64,000 nucleotides of DNA. Source: Rhodovulum sp. (GTDB taxonomy: Bacteria; Pseudomonadota; Alphaproteobacteria; Rhodobacterales; Rhodobacteraceae). The stretch lies in NCBI GenBank assembly GCA_002706605.1, contig PALT01000033.1, positions 372,001 through 436,000 on the forward strand. Reading direction: 5' to 3'. The position numbers and the translations under genes are program-made. A model generated the notes under the pieces. That model made no database searches, was not told where the DNA came from, and saw only the letters and a list, made by a program, of their open reading frames with translations. Below are positions 44,980 to 54,469 of this stretch, one piece after another. Numbering within the stretch: position 1 is the stretch's first letter; every line of letters starts with the position of its first letter.

Positions 44980-46161
44980 TCAGCGGATGGTTTTTGCGAT
45001 CGCCGCGGCGCAGGTGGGGATCGTGTCGTGGGTCAGGCCCGCGATGTTGATCCGGCTGTCGCCGACCATATATATGCCGTGATGCTCGCGCAGGGTGGCG
45101 ATGTCGTCTAGTTTGAGGCCAAGGCGCGAGAACATGCCCTTTTGCGTGGCGATGGCGTCGAACCGGTTGGAATTGGTCGCCAGACGCAGGGCATCGGCAA
45201 GGGCGCTGCGCAGGTCGTTGATCGTCGAGCGCATGTCGGACAGTTCCGCGATCCAGTCGGCGCGCAGGTCGGGGTCGGTTAGGACCGTGCTGACCAGACG
45301 TGCGCCGTGATCGGGCGGGAAGGAATAGGTCAGGCGATTGAGGGCGGTCAGGGTGCCTTGGATGCGGTCATGCGCGGAGGTGTCGTGGCAAGTGGCGATC
45401 AGAGCGCCAGCGCGTTCACGGTACAGGCCGAAGTTTTTGGAACAACTGGCCGCGATCAGAGTGTTGGGGCAGGTTCGGGCGATCAGGCGCGTTGCGGCGG
45501 CGTCGGTGTCGAGGTCGGTGCCGAACCCCTGGTAAGCGAGGTCAATAACGGGTGTTGCACCGCGCGTGGCGATCAGAGTGGCGATGGCGTGCCAGTCATC
45601 GAGCGTCGGGTCGATGCCCGTTGGGTTGTGACAGCATCCGTGCAGGATGATTGCGTCGCCCTCTTTCATCTCGGAGAGGTCCGCCTGCATCCCGTCGAGG
45701 TCCAGCACCCCGTTCTCGGCATAGCGATAGGGGCGCAGCGGTAGGCCTCGGTGGCGGATGATCGCGAGGTGGTTGGGCCATGTGGGTGTCGGCACCCAGA
45801 TCGTGGCAGTCGGCACTGCACCGCGGATGAGGTCGAGCGCGAGCGTCACCGCCCCCGTACCGCCGACCGTCGCGATGGCGGGTGCTTCACCGTAATCGAC
45901 ACCCAGTACCAGATCGGACATGGAGCGGCGAAAGGTGATGTCGCCCGCGAGGTCCGTGTAGGTTTTGGTGGTCTGGGCGTCCATGACACGCCGTTCCGCT
46001 GCCGAGATAGCGCGGGGGATGGGCGTCAGGCCCTCGGGCGTTTTGAAGACGCCAACGCCGAGGTCGATTTTGCTTGGGCGCGGGTCAGCCGCGTAGGCCC
46101 GCATCAGCCCGATGATGGCATCCGCGGGCTGATCCTGCAGCCGGTCAAAGAGGGGTGTCAT
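44980..46161 (-). CDS. aromatic/aspartate aminotransferase (class I, TyrB/AspC type)
   Basis: 393 residues, PLP-dependent fold type I. The N-terminus MTPLFDRLQDQPADAIIGL and KIDLGVGVF are typical of the TyrB/AspC group. The Schiff-base Lys is in AASCSKNFGLYRERAG. It interconverts aspartate or aromatic amino acids with their 2-oxo acids. The start is chosen at the ATG overlapping the sseA stop by 4 nt. Confidence 0.92.
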   Translation of the reverse strand: MTPLFDRLQDQPADAIIGLMRAYAADPRPSKIDLGVGVFKTPEGLTPIPRAISAAERRVMDAQTTKTYTDLAGDITFRRSMSDLVLGVDYGEAPAIATVGGTGAVTLALDLIRGAVPTATIWVPTPTWPNHLAIIRHRGLPLRPYRYAENGVLDLDGMQADLSEMKEGDAIILHGCCHNPTGIDPTLDDWHAIATLIATRGATPVIDLAYQGFGTDLDTDAAATRLIARTCPNTLIAASCSKNFGLYRERAGALIATCHDTSAHDRIQGTLTALNRLTYSFPPDHGARLVSTVLTDPDLRADWIAELSDMRSTINDLRSALADALRLATNSNRFDAIATQKGMFSRLGLKLDDIATLREHHGIYMVGDSRINIAGLTHDTIPTCAAAIAKTIR

Positions 46162-47009
46162 CCCTTGGCGACCTTGAGGTCGTCGTACATGCCCCATTCC
46201 GACCACGACCCGTCATAGAGTGCGTGATTGTCGCGGCCCAGGCGTTCGAGGGCGAGGTTGATGATTGCCGCCGTCACGCCAGACCCGCAGGAGGTGATGG
46301 CGGGTTTGCCAAGGTCCACACCGGCGGCGTCGAATACGGCGCGCAGGTCGGCCTCGGACTTCATCGTGCCGTCTTCGTTTAGCAGGGTGCCAAAGGGGAC
46401 GTTTTTCGAGTTCGGGATATGGCCCGAGCGCAGGCCGGGGCGGGGTTCCTCGACCTCGCCTTTGAACCGTGCAGGGGCGCGGGCGTCGATGATTTCGTAA
46501 TCCAGCAGTTTAGACGCGGCGGCCACTTGGGTCACGTCCTTGATCATCTGGTTCTGACGCTGGACCGTCATGTGGCGGTCGCGGACGACGGGCGGGAGAT
46601 CCTCAATCGGGCGACCCTCGGCCTGCCATTTCGGGAAACCGCCGTCCAGAACGGCCACGTCGAATTTGCCCATCAGGCGGAACATCCACCACACGCGGGC
46701 GGCGGAAAACAGGCCCGCACCGTCGTAGACCACAACCTGATGACCGTCGCCGACGCCCATGGCACGCATGCGGCTCATGAACTTTTCGACCGGCGGCGCC
46801 ATATGCGGCAGGTCCGAGCGGTGGTCCGAAATATCGTCGATATCAAAGAACCGCGCGCCGGGGATATGCGCGGCATCGTATTCCGCGCGCGGGTTGCGAC
46901 CGCTGTCGGGCATGTACCACGAGGCGTCCAGAACGCGCAGGTCAGGGTTTTGCAGGTGATCTGCCAGCCATTGGGTCGAGACCAAGGTTTTGGGGTCGTC
47001 CGTGCTCAT
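46158..47009 (-). CDS. sseA: 3-mercaptopyruvate sulfurtransferase
   Basis: 283 residues, two rhodanese domains. The C-terminal active loop CGSGVTA with catalytic Cys is the mercaptopyruvate sulfurtransferase form. The N-terminal domain is inactive and has VLDASWYMPDSGRNPRAEY. It transfers sulfur from mercaptopyruvate to thiols or cyanide. The ATG at 47009 is preferred over an upstream in-frame codon because CAGGAGAT lies just before it. Confidence 0.93.
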   Translation of the reverse strand: MSTDDPKTLVSTQWLADHLQNPDLRVLDASWYMPDSGRNPRAEYDAAHIPGARFFDIDDISDHRSDLPHMAPPVEKFMSRMRAMGVGDGHQVVVYDGAGLFSAARVWWMFRLMGKFDVAVLDGGFPKWQAEGRPIEDLPPVVRDRHMTVQRQNQMIKDVTQVAAASKLLDYEIIDARAPARFKGEVEEPRPGLRSGHIPNSKNVPFGTLLNEDGTMKSEADLRAVFDAAGVDLGKPAITSCGSGVTAAIINLALERLGRDNHALYDGSWSEWGMYDDLKVAKG

Positions 47010-47069
47010 CAAAATCTCCTGCGGTTTTGCTGTGACTTGGATAAAACGGCAGGGGCGATCAGGCAAGGG

Positions 47070-47546
47070 TCAGCTGTTGTGACGCAGCAGTCTCTGTTTC
47101 TGGCGGTCCCAGTCGCGCTTGGCCTCGGTTGCACGTTTGTCGGCGACCTTTTTACCCTTGGCGATCCCGATTTTCAGTTTCGCGATGCCCTTGTGGTTGA
47201 AATACAGCACCAGCGGGACAAGGGTCATGCCCTTGCGTTGCGTATCGGCCCACAGGCGCGCTAGTTCCTTGCGCGAGACCAAGAGCTTGCGCTTGCGCCG
47301 TTCCTCATGGCCCCATGTTTTCGCCTGTTCATAGGGCGCGATATAGCTGTTGATCAGCCACAGTTCACCATCCTCGACCGAGGCATAGCTCTCGGCGATG
47401 TTGGACGGGTTGTCCCGCAGGGATTTCACTTCGGACCCTTGCAGAATGATCCCGCATTCGAGGTCTTCCTCAATTGCGTAATCATAACGGGCACGCCGGT
47501 TTTCGGCGATCACCTTATAGTTCGGGTCGGATTTGGGTTTTGCCAT
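47070..47546 (-). CDS. smpB: SsrA-binding protein SmpB
   Basis: 158 residues. Family motifs include the early [22 protein letters not shown] and the basic C-terminal tail ([20 protein letters not shown]). It binds tmRNA and delivers it to stalled ribosomes. It lies 79 nt downstream of dapA, the usual alphaproteobacterial order. The tmRNA gene is not in the window. Confidence 0.95.
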   Translation of the reverse strand: MAKPKSDPNYKVIAENRRARYDYAIEEDLECGIILQGSEVKSLRDNPSNIAESYASVEDGELWLINSYIAPYEQAKTWGHEERRKRKLLVSRKELARLWADTQRKGMTLVPLVLYFNHKGIAKLKIGIAKGKKVADKRATEAKRDWDRQKQRLLRHNS

Positions 47547-47590
47547 AGTTCTGGGAATATAGGGCCGATTGGGGCGGGCCGAAAGGGAAA

Positions 47591-47609
47591 GGGCGCGATT
47601 TCCGCGCCC
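47591..47609 (-). terminator. hairpin between dapA and smpB
   Basis: GGGCGCG / CGCGCCC with a 5-nt loop. On the minus strand it is followed by CTTTCCCTTTC, a broken pyrimidine run. It may be a partial terminator that sets lower expression of smpB. Confidence 0.4.
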
Positions 47610-47625
47610 CGTCCTTTGTCGTCCG

Positions 47626-48501
47626 TTAATTCAGCAAACCAGCGTGGCGCAGCGCGGCGTCGATTTGGTCGCGTGTGGCTTGCGTGACGTTGGTCAGGGG
47701 CGAGCGGACCTCTTCGCCACATTTGCCCAGACGGGACAGGGCGTATTTGGCTCCGGCCACACCCGGTTCAAGGAAGATCGCCATATGCAGCGGCATCAGT
47801 TTGTCCGACAGTTCCAGCGCGGTTTTATAATCCCCTGCAAGGGTCGCCTCTTGGAACTGGGCACACAGGCGCGGCGCGACGTTTGCGGTGACCGAGATAC
47901 AGCCGACACCGCCATGCGCGTTATAGCCCAGTGCGGTTGCGTCTTCGCCCGAGATCTGCAGGAAATCGGTGCCGCAGGTGATGCGTTGTTGCGGCACGCG
48001 GCTGAGATCCCCGGTGGCGTCCTTGACCCCGATGATGCGCGGCAGTTTCGCCAGTTCGCCCATGGTGGCGGGCGTCATGTCCACGGCTGAGCGGCCCGGA
48101 ATGTTGTAGATGATGATCGGCAGTTCACAGCAATCATGCGCAGCAGTGAAATGAGCGATCAGACCGGCCTGTGTCGGTTTGTTGTAATAGGGCGTCACGA
48201 CCAGCGCGGCGGCGGCACCGACCTTTTCGGCGTGCTGCATGAACCGGATGGTTTCGACCGTGTTGTTCGACCCCGCACCGGCCACGACGGGAATACGGCC
48301 ATCGGCGGCGCGCACGACCTCTTCGACGACCATTTCGTGTTCGGCATGGCTGAGGGTCGGGCTTTCGCCCGTGGTGCCGACGGGGACCAAACCGTGGCTG
48401 CCCTCTTCGATGTGCCACGCGACCAGAGCCTTAAGCGCGTCGCGATCCACTGCACCGTCTTTAAACGGTGTCACCAGTGCTGGCAGAGATCCTTTGATCA
48501 T
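47626..48501 (-). CDS. dapA: 4-hydroxy-tetrahydrodipicolinate synthase
   Basis: 291 residues, TIM-barrel lyase of lysine and diaminopimelate synthesis. It condenses pyruvate and aspartate semialdehyde. N-terminal [13 protein letters not shown], the GTTGES motif, the catalytic Tyr region YYNKPTQ and the Schiff-base Lys in GVKDATGD are present. It heads the minus-strand operon through smpB, sseA and the aminotransferase. GGAGGAAG precedes the ATG. Confidence 0.95.
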   Translation of the reverse strand: MIKGSLPALVTPFKDGAVDRDALKALVAWHIEEGSHGLVPVGTTGESPTLSHAEHEMVVEEVVRAADGRIPVVAGAGSNNTVETIRFMQHAEKVGAAAALVVTPYYNKPTQAGLIAHFTAAHDCCELPIIIYNIPGRSAVDMTPATMGELAKLPRIIGVKDATGDLSRVPQQRITCGTDFLQISGEDATALGYNAHGGVGCISVTANVAPRLCAQFQEATLAGDYKTALELSDKLMPLHMAIFLEPGVAGAKYALSRLGKCGEEVRSPLTNVTQATRDQIDAALRHAGLLN

Positions 48502-48656
48502 GACACGCTTCCTCCTTCATGGTTCGATAATCGGGCACGACTCGCCCGTGGTAAGCGACGGGAACCTATACGGCCCTGTCTGCGTTGCCAAGTTCGTGTG
48601 TTGCAGGCTGATAAGGGGGCGCTAGTCTTTTGGCAAACAGAGATTTGAAAACCGCT

Positions 48657-50588
48657 ATGCGATTCTTACTACGCCCCGTTTTATGTGTGTTTTTGGCCAT
48701 TCAACCGGCCATGGCGCAGGACCGTCCGCTGTTGGTGGACATCATGGAATCCGTGCGTGCGGATGACTGGAATACCGCGCGGGCACTGGCGTCCACACAG
48801 GATCAGGTCATTCAGGATATCGTCACATGGCGGGCCCTGCGTGCAGGTGTGGGGGATCTGTCGGAATACCTAGATTTCATCGGCCGCAATGGCGATTGGC
48901 CGGGCATGGACCGCGTGCGCGTGCGGGCCGAGGGTGTGTTGGGCGCCGATACCTCGCCCGCGACGGTGCTGGCCCTGTTCAACGGCACGCCGCCCGAAAC
49001 CGGAAACGGCGCGGTGCGCTTGGTGCAGGCCCTGTTGGCCAGCGGTCAGGACGCCGCGGCCGAGGCGCAGGCGGTCCTGACATGGATGAGCCTACCGCTC
49101 GATTCCGCAGGCCACGGGTTCCTGATGGACCGGTTCGGTCCCGTTCTGGCCAATCACCACGTCACGCGGATGGACGAGATGCTGTGGCAGGGGGCGGCCG
49201 AGTCTATCGATCTGATGTTCGATCTGGTGCCGGATGACATCCGCGCCCTTGCCGTCGCGCGCCATGAGTTGCGCAAACAGGGCCCCGGTGTCGACGCGTT
49301 GATTGAGGCGATCCCGCCCGCCCTGCAAAACGACGGCGGTCTGGCGTGGGAGCGGTTCAACTGGCGCATCCAAAAGGACCGCGGGGATGAGGCGATGGCC
49401 CTCATGCAAGAGCGCAGCACCAGCGCCGAGGCATTGGGCCGTCCCGCGCGCTGGGGGCGGTGGCGCACGATCTTTGCCCGCCGGTTGCTGCGCGATGATC
49501 AGGCGCAGGCGGCCTATGATCTGGCGTCGAACCATTTCATGACCTCTGGCGCGACCTATGCCGATCTGGAATGGCTGTCGGGGTTCATCGCCCTGCGCAA
49601 GCTGGACGATCCTACCCGTGCCCTGACCCATTTTGAGAATGTCGAGGCGGCGGTCACCACCCCGATCAGCACCTCGCGCGCCCTCTATTGGCAGGCCCGC
49701 GCGCAAGAGGCCGCAGGGGATGAGGACACCGCCCTAGCCACCTACCGCCGCGCGGCAGAGCATCAGACGGCCTATTACGGGCAACTGGCCGCACAGCGCG
49801 CGGGTGTTCCGATGGACCCCGCCCTGATCGGGACCGAGGTCTATCCCGATTGGACCAGTGCGGATTTCGCGGGGGGATCGGTGTTGCGCGCGGCCCTTTA
49901 TTTCTTGCAGGCGGGCGAACAAAACCTTGCCGAATGGTTCATGACCCATCTGGCCGAGGGCGCGGATGCCACCGGTCAGGCGCAATTGGCCGGTTTGGCG
50001 TTTCAGTTGAACGAACCCCATATCGCCCTGCGCATCGCCAAGATCGCGGCGTCAAACGGTACGATCCTGCCTCGGGCCTATTTCCCTGTGACCGACATCA
50101 TCGACCCCGAACATCCCGCGCCGGACGCGCTTGTCCTGTCTATCGCGCGGCGCGAGAGCGAGTTTGACCACGATGTCACCAGTCCCGCAGGTGCGCGCGG
50201 GTTGATGCAGTTGATGCCCGGCACGGCACAGGACGTCGCCAATAGTCTGGACATCGCCTATTCCGGCGCCGCGTTGTTGAGCGATCCGCGCTATAATGCC
50301 CGTCTGGGCGCGCGCTATTTGGCCGATCTGATCGAAGAATTCGGCGAGAACTACGCCCTTGTCCCCGCCGCCTATAATGCGGGGCCATCGCGAGCGCGGC
50401 GTTGGATTGAGGACTATGGCGATCCGCGCAGTGCGGGCACCGATATCGTGGATTGGGTCGAAATGATCCCGTTCGAGGAAACCCGCACCTATGTGATGCG
50501 GGTCTCGGAATCCTTGGCCATTTACCGCGCGCGTCTTGCGCAGGAGCCGGTGGCTTTCGACATCCTTGGCGATCTGACCAGCCGGTGA
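48657..50588 (+). CDS. soluble lytic murein transglycosylase (Slt70-like)
   Basis: 643 residues with a signal peptide (cleavage near AMA). A long alpha-helical superhelical region (about 30-470) is followed by a GH23 lytic transglycosylase domain with catalytic Glu near residue 500 (RRESEFDHDVTSPAG), GLMQLMPGTA and AYNAGPSRARRW. It cleaves glycan strands to 1,6-anhydro products in the periplasm. The ATG is chosen over an upstream TTG. It is divergent from dapA. Confidence 0.93.
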   Translation: MRFLLRPVLCVFLAIQPAMAQDRPLLVDIMESVRADDWNTARALASTQDQVIQDIVTWRALRAGVGDLSEYLDFIGRNGDWPGMDRVRVRAEGVLGADTSPATVLALFNGTPPETGNGAVRLVQALLASGQDAAAEAQAVLTWMSLPLDSAGHGFLMDRFGPVLANHHVTRMDEMLWQGAAESIDLMFDLVPDDIRALAVARHELRKQGPGVDALIEAIPPALQNDGGLAWERFNWRIQKDRGDEAMALMQERSTSAEALGRPARWGRWRTIFARRLLRDDQAQAAYDLASNHFMTSGATYADLEWLSGFIALRKLDDPTRALTHFENVEAAVTTPISTSRALYWQARAQEAAGDEDTALATYRRAAEHQTAYYGQLAAQRAGVPMDPALIGTEVYPDWTSADFAGGSVLRAALYFLQAGEQNLAEWFMTHLAEGADATGQAQLAGLAFQLNEPHIALRIAKIAASNGTILPRAYFPVTDIIDPEHPAPDALVLSIARRESEFDHDVTSPAGARGLMQLMPGTAQDVANSLDIAYSGAALLSDPRYNARLGARYLADLIEEFGENYALVPAAYNAGPSRARRWIEDYGDPRSAGTDIVDWVEMIPFEETRTYVMRVSESLAIYRARLAQEPVAFDILGDLTSR

Positions 50589-51455
50589 TCAGGCGCGGCG
50601 GCGTTCACGCAATAGGGTGAACAGGCCCGCGCCAATCACAATTGCCGCCCCGATGGCCACATTGGGGCGCAGGGTTTCGCCAAACACCGTCAACCCAAGG
50701 GCCGAGGCAAACACCAGTTGCAGATAGGCAAAGGGCTGGACCGCGCTGGCCTCGGCGACCTCATAGCACCGGATCAGCATATAGTGACCCAACGCGCCGG
50801 TGATGCACAGAACCCCCATCAGGGCCCAGTCTTGGCCGCTCATCGGTTCCCAATACCAGACACCGATACAGGTCAATGCCACCGCGCCCATCGTGCCGGT
50901 CCAGAAAAAGCTGGTCGCGGAGGTGTCTTTGCGCGCGACATAGCGGGTCAGCAGACCATAGAGCGCGAACATCGACGCCGCCAACAACGGGACAAGGGCG
51001 GCTGGCGAAAACACCGTTTGGCTGGGGTTCAGGATGACCAGAACGCCAATAAATCCGATCCCGATCGCGACCCAGCGCCGCCAGCCGACCCGCTCACCCA
51101 ACACGGGGCCCGACAAGGCTGCGATGATCAGGGGGTAACAGGCGAATACCGCGTGACTCTCGACCAGACCAAGCAGGATAAAGGCCGCGATCATCACGCA
51201 AATCTCGAACGCCAACAGCAACCCGCGAAACGCCTGTAACACCGGTTGCTTCGTTGCGGCGGCGGCGCGGATGCCGCCGGCCTTGCGCGCACCGACAAAG
51301 ATGACAAACGCCGCAAAGAACCAATAGCGCACCATCACCACCATCTGCACGTTATAGGCCCCCGCAAGGTGGCGCGATAACCCGTCCTGCATGGCAAAGA
51401 CAAAGGTCGTGCCGATCATCAACAGGATGCCAAGGCGCGTGTTCTGATCGGTCAT
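50589..51455 (-). CDS. EamA/DMT family transporter
   Basis: 288 residues, ten helices, two EamA repeats. Motif FRGLLLAFEICV and the second repeat's LLTRYVARKD fit the drug/metabolite transporter superfamily (RhaT/YdcZ-like permeases). Substrate unknown. Its ATG overlaps the stop of mnmD (ATGA), and its stop directly abuts the lytic transglycosylase stop. Confidence 0.9.
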   Translation of the reverse strand: MTDQNTRLGILLMIGTTFVFAMQDGLSRHLAGAYNVQMVVMVRYWFFAAFVIFVGARKAGGIRAAAATKQPVLQAFRGLLLAFEICVMIAAFILLGLVESHAVFACYPLIIAALSGPVLGERVGWRRWVAIGIGFIGVLVILNPSQTVFSPAALVPLLAASMFALYGLLTRYVARKDTSATSFFWTGTMGAVALTCIGVWYWEPMSGQDWALMGVLCITGALGHYMLIRCYEVAEASAVQPFAYLQLVFASALGLTVFGETLRPNVAIGAAIVIGAGLFTLLRERRRA

Positions 51456-52129
51456 GCGGGTTTCTTTCCGACGGTCATGTGTCGTTTGCGGCCAAAGCCG
51501 GGGATGCGGGTGATCTCAAACCCCGCGTCGTTAAGGGACCGGCGCACATGCCCCGCGGCGGTATAGGTGGCGCAGGTGCCATTCGGCGCGGTTGCGGCCC
51601 CGACGGCGGTCATCAATTCGGGCGACCATAGCTCGGGGTTTTTGGCGGGCGAAAACCCGTCCAGAAACCACGCATCCGCCTGTAGGTTCAGCGCAGGTAG
51701 CGTGTCGCGCGCATCGCCAATCACGACGGTTACATGCAGCCCCGCAAAATCGAATTCCCGCGCGCCAGACGCCCAGCGATCCAGATAGGACGTGGCAATC
51801 GCCTGTGCCTCGGGAAAGGCGCGCAGGGCACGCTCGATTTCCTGCGCCTGCATCGGAAAGGCCTCGAAACTGGTGAAATGCACCGTGCCCGGCGCGCCCA
51901 TCTCGGCCCACAGCAACGCGGTTGCCAGCATGTTCAGACCCGTGCCAAACCCCAGTTCGGCAATGTGAAACCCGTCCTGCAGACGTGTGCGCAAATCATT
52001 GCCGTCCAGAAACACATGCCGCGTTTCCGCCAACCCGTTGTCCAGCGAGAAATACGGATCGTCGAACTGACGCGATACGGGGATAACCTCATCCCGCCAG
52101 TCCAGATTTGCGTGCTGGTCGTTCGGCAT
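51452..52129 (-). CDS. mnmD: tRNA 5-(aminomethyl)-2-thiouridine methyltransferase (MnmD domain)
   Basis: 225 residues, only the methyltransferase half of the MnmC bifunctional enzyme. Motifs IAELGFGTGLNMLA and AWFLDGFSPAKNPELW are diagnostic of MnmD. It methylates nm5s2U34 to mnm5s2U34 in tRNA. The start MPNDQHANLDWRDE is fixed by conservation and lies about 60 nt from the divergent FAD oxidoreductase gene, which could be the missing half. Confidence 0.9.
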   Translation of the reverse strand: MPNDQHANLDWRDEVIPVSRQFDDPYFSLDNGLAETRHVFLDGNDLRTRLQDGFHIAELGFGTGLNMLATALLWAEMGAPGTVHFTSFEAFPMQAQEIERALRAFPEAQAIATSYLDRWASGAREFDFAGLHVTVVIGDARDTLPALNLQADAWFLDGFSPAKNPELWSPELMTAVGAATAPNGTCATYTAAGHVRRSLNDAGFEITRIPGFGRKRHMTVGKKPA

Positions 52130-52190
52130 CTGATGTCCTAAACCGATGTGTGGATCAGGGCGACAATGCGCCCGACAGATTGGATTGGCA

Positions 52191-53231
52191 ATGGCGGACA
52201 TCACGGTTTTCGGGGCGGGGGCATTTGGCCTGTCGGTGGCGTTTGAATGCGCGCGACGCGGGGCCAAGGTGCGCGTGATCGAACGCCGCGCCGTGGGGGC
52301 AGGGTCCAGCGGCGGGATCGTCGGCGCGCTTGCCCCGCACACGCCCGAAAACTGGAACCCGAAAAAGGCGTTTCAATTCGACAGTCTGATCATGGCCGCC
52401 GATTTTTGGGGCGCGGTGGAACACATCGGCGGGGAAACGGCGGGCTATGCACGGTCGGGGCGGGTTCAGCCGATTGCGGACGATCATGCCCTATCCCTTG
52501 CGATGGAGCGCGCCGAAAACGCCCGCACCCTGTGGCAGGGTCTGGCGGAATGGCACGTGGTGGATGCGGCGGATATGGACTGGGCCCCGCCAAGCCCCAC
52601 GGGCAAGGTGATCCACGATACGCTAAGCGCGCGTCTTTATCCCGCGCGGGCCTGTGCGGCATTGGCGGCGGCGATCCGTGCGCTGGGCGGTGAGATCCTG
52701 ATCGGGGATCATGACGCGGCGCGGGGATCGGCGGTGGTTTGGGCCACAGGGTATGAGGGGTTGGAGCATCTGACCGCCAATCATACCCGTTCCATGGGCG
52801 CAGGGGTCAAGGGACAGGCGGCTCTGTTGGCGTTTGACCGGCGGGATTTGCCGCAACTGTTTGCCGACACGTTGCATTTCATCCCGCATTACGATGGGAC
52901 GCTGGCTATCGGGTCGACATCGGAACGAGAATTCACCGATCCGACGGGCAATGACGCATTGGTGGAAGATCTTATTGCACGTGCCCGTGCGGCGGTGCCG
53001 GACCTGCGCGATGCCAAGGTGGTCCGCACTTGGGCCGGTGTCCGCCCCCGCGCGCGCAGCCGTGCGCCGATGATCGGTCCCTATCCGGGCGAGCCCGGGC
53101 AGTTCATCGCGAATGGCGGGTTCAAGATCGGGTTTGGCATGGCGCCCAAGGTGGCGGCGGTCATGGCCGATCTGATCCTGAACGACCATGACACTATCCC
53201 CGACCCGTTTCGGGTCGAGGCGAATTTCTAA
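52191..53231 (+). CDS. DadA-type FAD-dependent oxidoreductase, possible MnmC oxidoreductase half
   Basis: 346 residues. N-terminal FAD motif GAGAFGLSVAFECARRG and DadA-family substrate domain with TGNDALVEDLIARAR and the C-terminal FAD contact ANGGFKIGFGMAPKVA. DadA relatives oxidise amino acids; MnmC's C-terminal half, which removes the carboxymethyl group from cmnm5s2U34, belongs to the same family. The divergent partner is mnmD, 61 nt away, supporting a split MnmC. Glycine or D-amino-acid oxidase is the alternative. Confidence 0.8.
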   Translation: MADITVFGAGAFGLSVAFECARRGAKVRVIERRAVGAGSSGGIVGALAPHTPENWNPKKAFQFDSLIMAADFWGAVEHIGGETAGYARSGRVQPIADDHALSLAMERAENARTLWQGLAEWHVVDAADMDWAPPSPTGKVIHDTLSARLYPARACAALAAAIRALGGEILIGDHDAARGSAVVWATGYEGLEHLTANHTRSMGAGVKGQAALLAFDRRDLPQLFADTLHFIPHYDGTLAIGSTSEREFTDPTGNDALVEDLIARARAAVPDLRDAKVVRTWAGVRPRARSRAPMIGPYPGEPGQFIANGGFKIGFGMAPKVAAVMADLILNDHDTIPDPFRVEANF

Positions 53232-53235
53232 ACGA

Positions 53236-53784
53236 CTAGACCGGCAGGCCCGCGGCCTTGCGCAGGCCCTCCATCAGGGATTTCAGCGCCTTCATGTTGA
53301 TCTCGTTGGTCAGGTTGCCGTCCTCATCGAACTGCTGGCTGGTCTGACCGACCAGAACCTCGGGCCCGTACAAAAGATGCGGGCGGAACGGGGTCATGCA
53401 GTGGCGCAGGGCAAATTGCGTCCGCTCACCCCCCGCACGGCCACCCGTGGCCGACATGATCGCGACGGGCTTTGAGGCCCACGGGTTGCCCTCGGTCCGG
53501 CTGACCCAGTCGAGCGCGTTTTTTAGAACGCCCGAAACGGATTTGTTGTACTCGGGTCCCGAAATCACCACCGCATCGGCGGCGGCGATTTGATCGGCAA
53601 GGGTCTGTACCTCGGGCGGGATGCCCTCGGCCTCTTCCAGATCGCCATCATAAAGCGGCAGGCGCAGGTTTGCGAATTCGAAACGGTCTGGGTTGAATTG
53701 GCGCTTCGCCTCATGCACCAGTCTCGTGTTAAAGGATCCGGCCCGCAAAGAGCCCGAAATTCCAAGCAAAAATGACTCTGACAT
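53236..53784 (-). CDS. NADPH-dependent FMN reductase family protein
   Basis: 182 residues, flavodoxin-like fold. FMN-binding GISGSLRAGSFNTRL at the start and GPEYNKSVSGVLKNALDWVSR are the family marks. Members reduce quinones, chromate, azo dyes or FMN with NAD(P)H. The start at 53784 follows a short palindromic operator-like element. It is convergent with the FAD oxidoreductase. Confidence 0.9.
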   Translation of the reverse strand: MSESFLLGISGSLRAGSFNTRLVHEAKRQFNPDRFEFANLRLPLYDGDLEEAEGIPPEVQTLADQIAAADAVVISGPEYNKSVSGVLKNALDWVSRTEGNPWASKPVAIMSATGGRAGGERTQFALRHCMTPFRPHLLYGPEVLVGQTSQQFDEDGNLTNEINMKALKSLMEGLRKAAGLPV

Positions 53785-53792
53785 CGTTCGTC

Positions 53793-53809
53793 CAATAGTT
53801 GTTCTATTG
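53793..53809. promoter_or_regulatory. inverted repeat upstream of the FMN reductase gene
   Basis: CAATAG-TTGTT-CTATTG, perfect 6-bp arms, 9 nt upstream of the ATG. Short operator geometry typical of a dimeric regulator (MarR or HxlR type), unproven. Confidence 0.4.
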
Positions 53810-53844
53810 TGATGTATGGTCAGGTTTACCGGCGTCAACCGCGC

Positions 53845-54315
53845 CTAGGCGGGGATCTTCTTGCGGAAAATGATGCTGGTCGGGTGATCGAACCCGTCGT
53901 GGGTGAATTCATCACACTGCAAGAACCCCATCGCCGCAAAGGTTGTGTGGTTCTCGAACAACTCTACGCGCGTGTGCAATTCGACCTCGGTCAGGCCCAG
54001 AGCGGCGGCGCGTTCTTCGGCCTTGGCGATCAGAGCGCGGGCATAGCCACGGCCGCGATGCGTGCTGGCGACGGCGAGTTTGCCGAGATACAGGATATTG
54101 TGTTTGGGCGTTAGAAACACACAGGCAACAGGTGTGCTGCGATCCTCAATCACCCAAATCTCGCATTCGGTTGCAGTCTGCCGCAGGGTGTCGACCGTCA
54201 GTTGGTGCATCGAACTGGGGGGATCAATTCGCCCATCCATATATGCAAAAGACGTCCGTATCAGCCGAAGCAGGGCTGACCAGTCGTATGGGTCTTTGGC
54301 GCGCAGTGGGTTCAT
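53845..54315 (-). CDS. GNAT family N-acetyltransferase
   Basis: 156 residues. Acetyl-CoA motif A is VASTHRGRGYARALIAKAEERA, and the C-terminal ENHTTFAAMGF fits the later beta-bulge region. Substrate unknown. Independent gene between the FMN reductase and a terminator-bounded membrane-protein gene. Confidence 0.88.
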   Translation of the reverse strand: MNPLRAKDPYDWSALLRLIRTSFAYMDGRIDPPSSMHQLTVDTLRQTATECEIWVIEDRSTPVACVFLTPKHNILYLGKLAVASTHRGRGYARALIAKAEERAAALGLTEVELHTRVELFENHTTFAAMGFLQCDEFTHDGFDHPTSIIFRKKIPA

Positions 54316-54394
54316 ATAAGGTAATGATTAGCCTGTTCTTTTCCGATGGCAAGGCCTTATCCACCTTTGGCAATTCCATTGACGCAATCGCCCT

Positions 54395-54427
54395 AAAAAA
54401 TGCGCGGCCACCTGATGGTGACCGCGC
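54395..54427 (-). terminator. intrinsic terminator of the membrane-protein gene
   Basis: On the minus strand GCGCGGTCACC-ATCA-GGTGGCCGCGC has one mismatch and is followed by ATTTTTT. A second hairpin CCTGCCCC/GGGGCAGG (54434-54465) lies between it and the stop codon at 54470. Confidence 0.85.
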
Positions 54428-54469
54428 GGGGATCCTGCCCCTTTCGGGATTGGGGCCGGGGCAGGAGGG

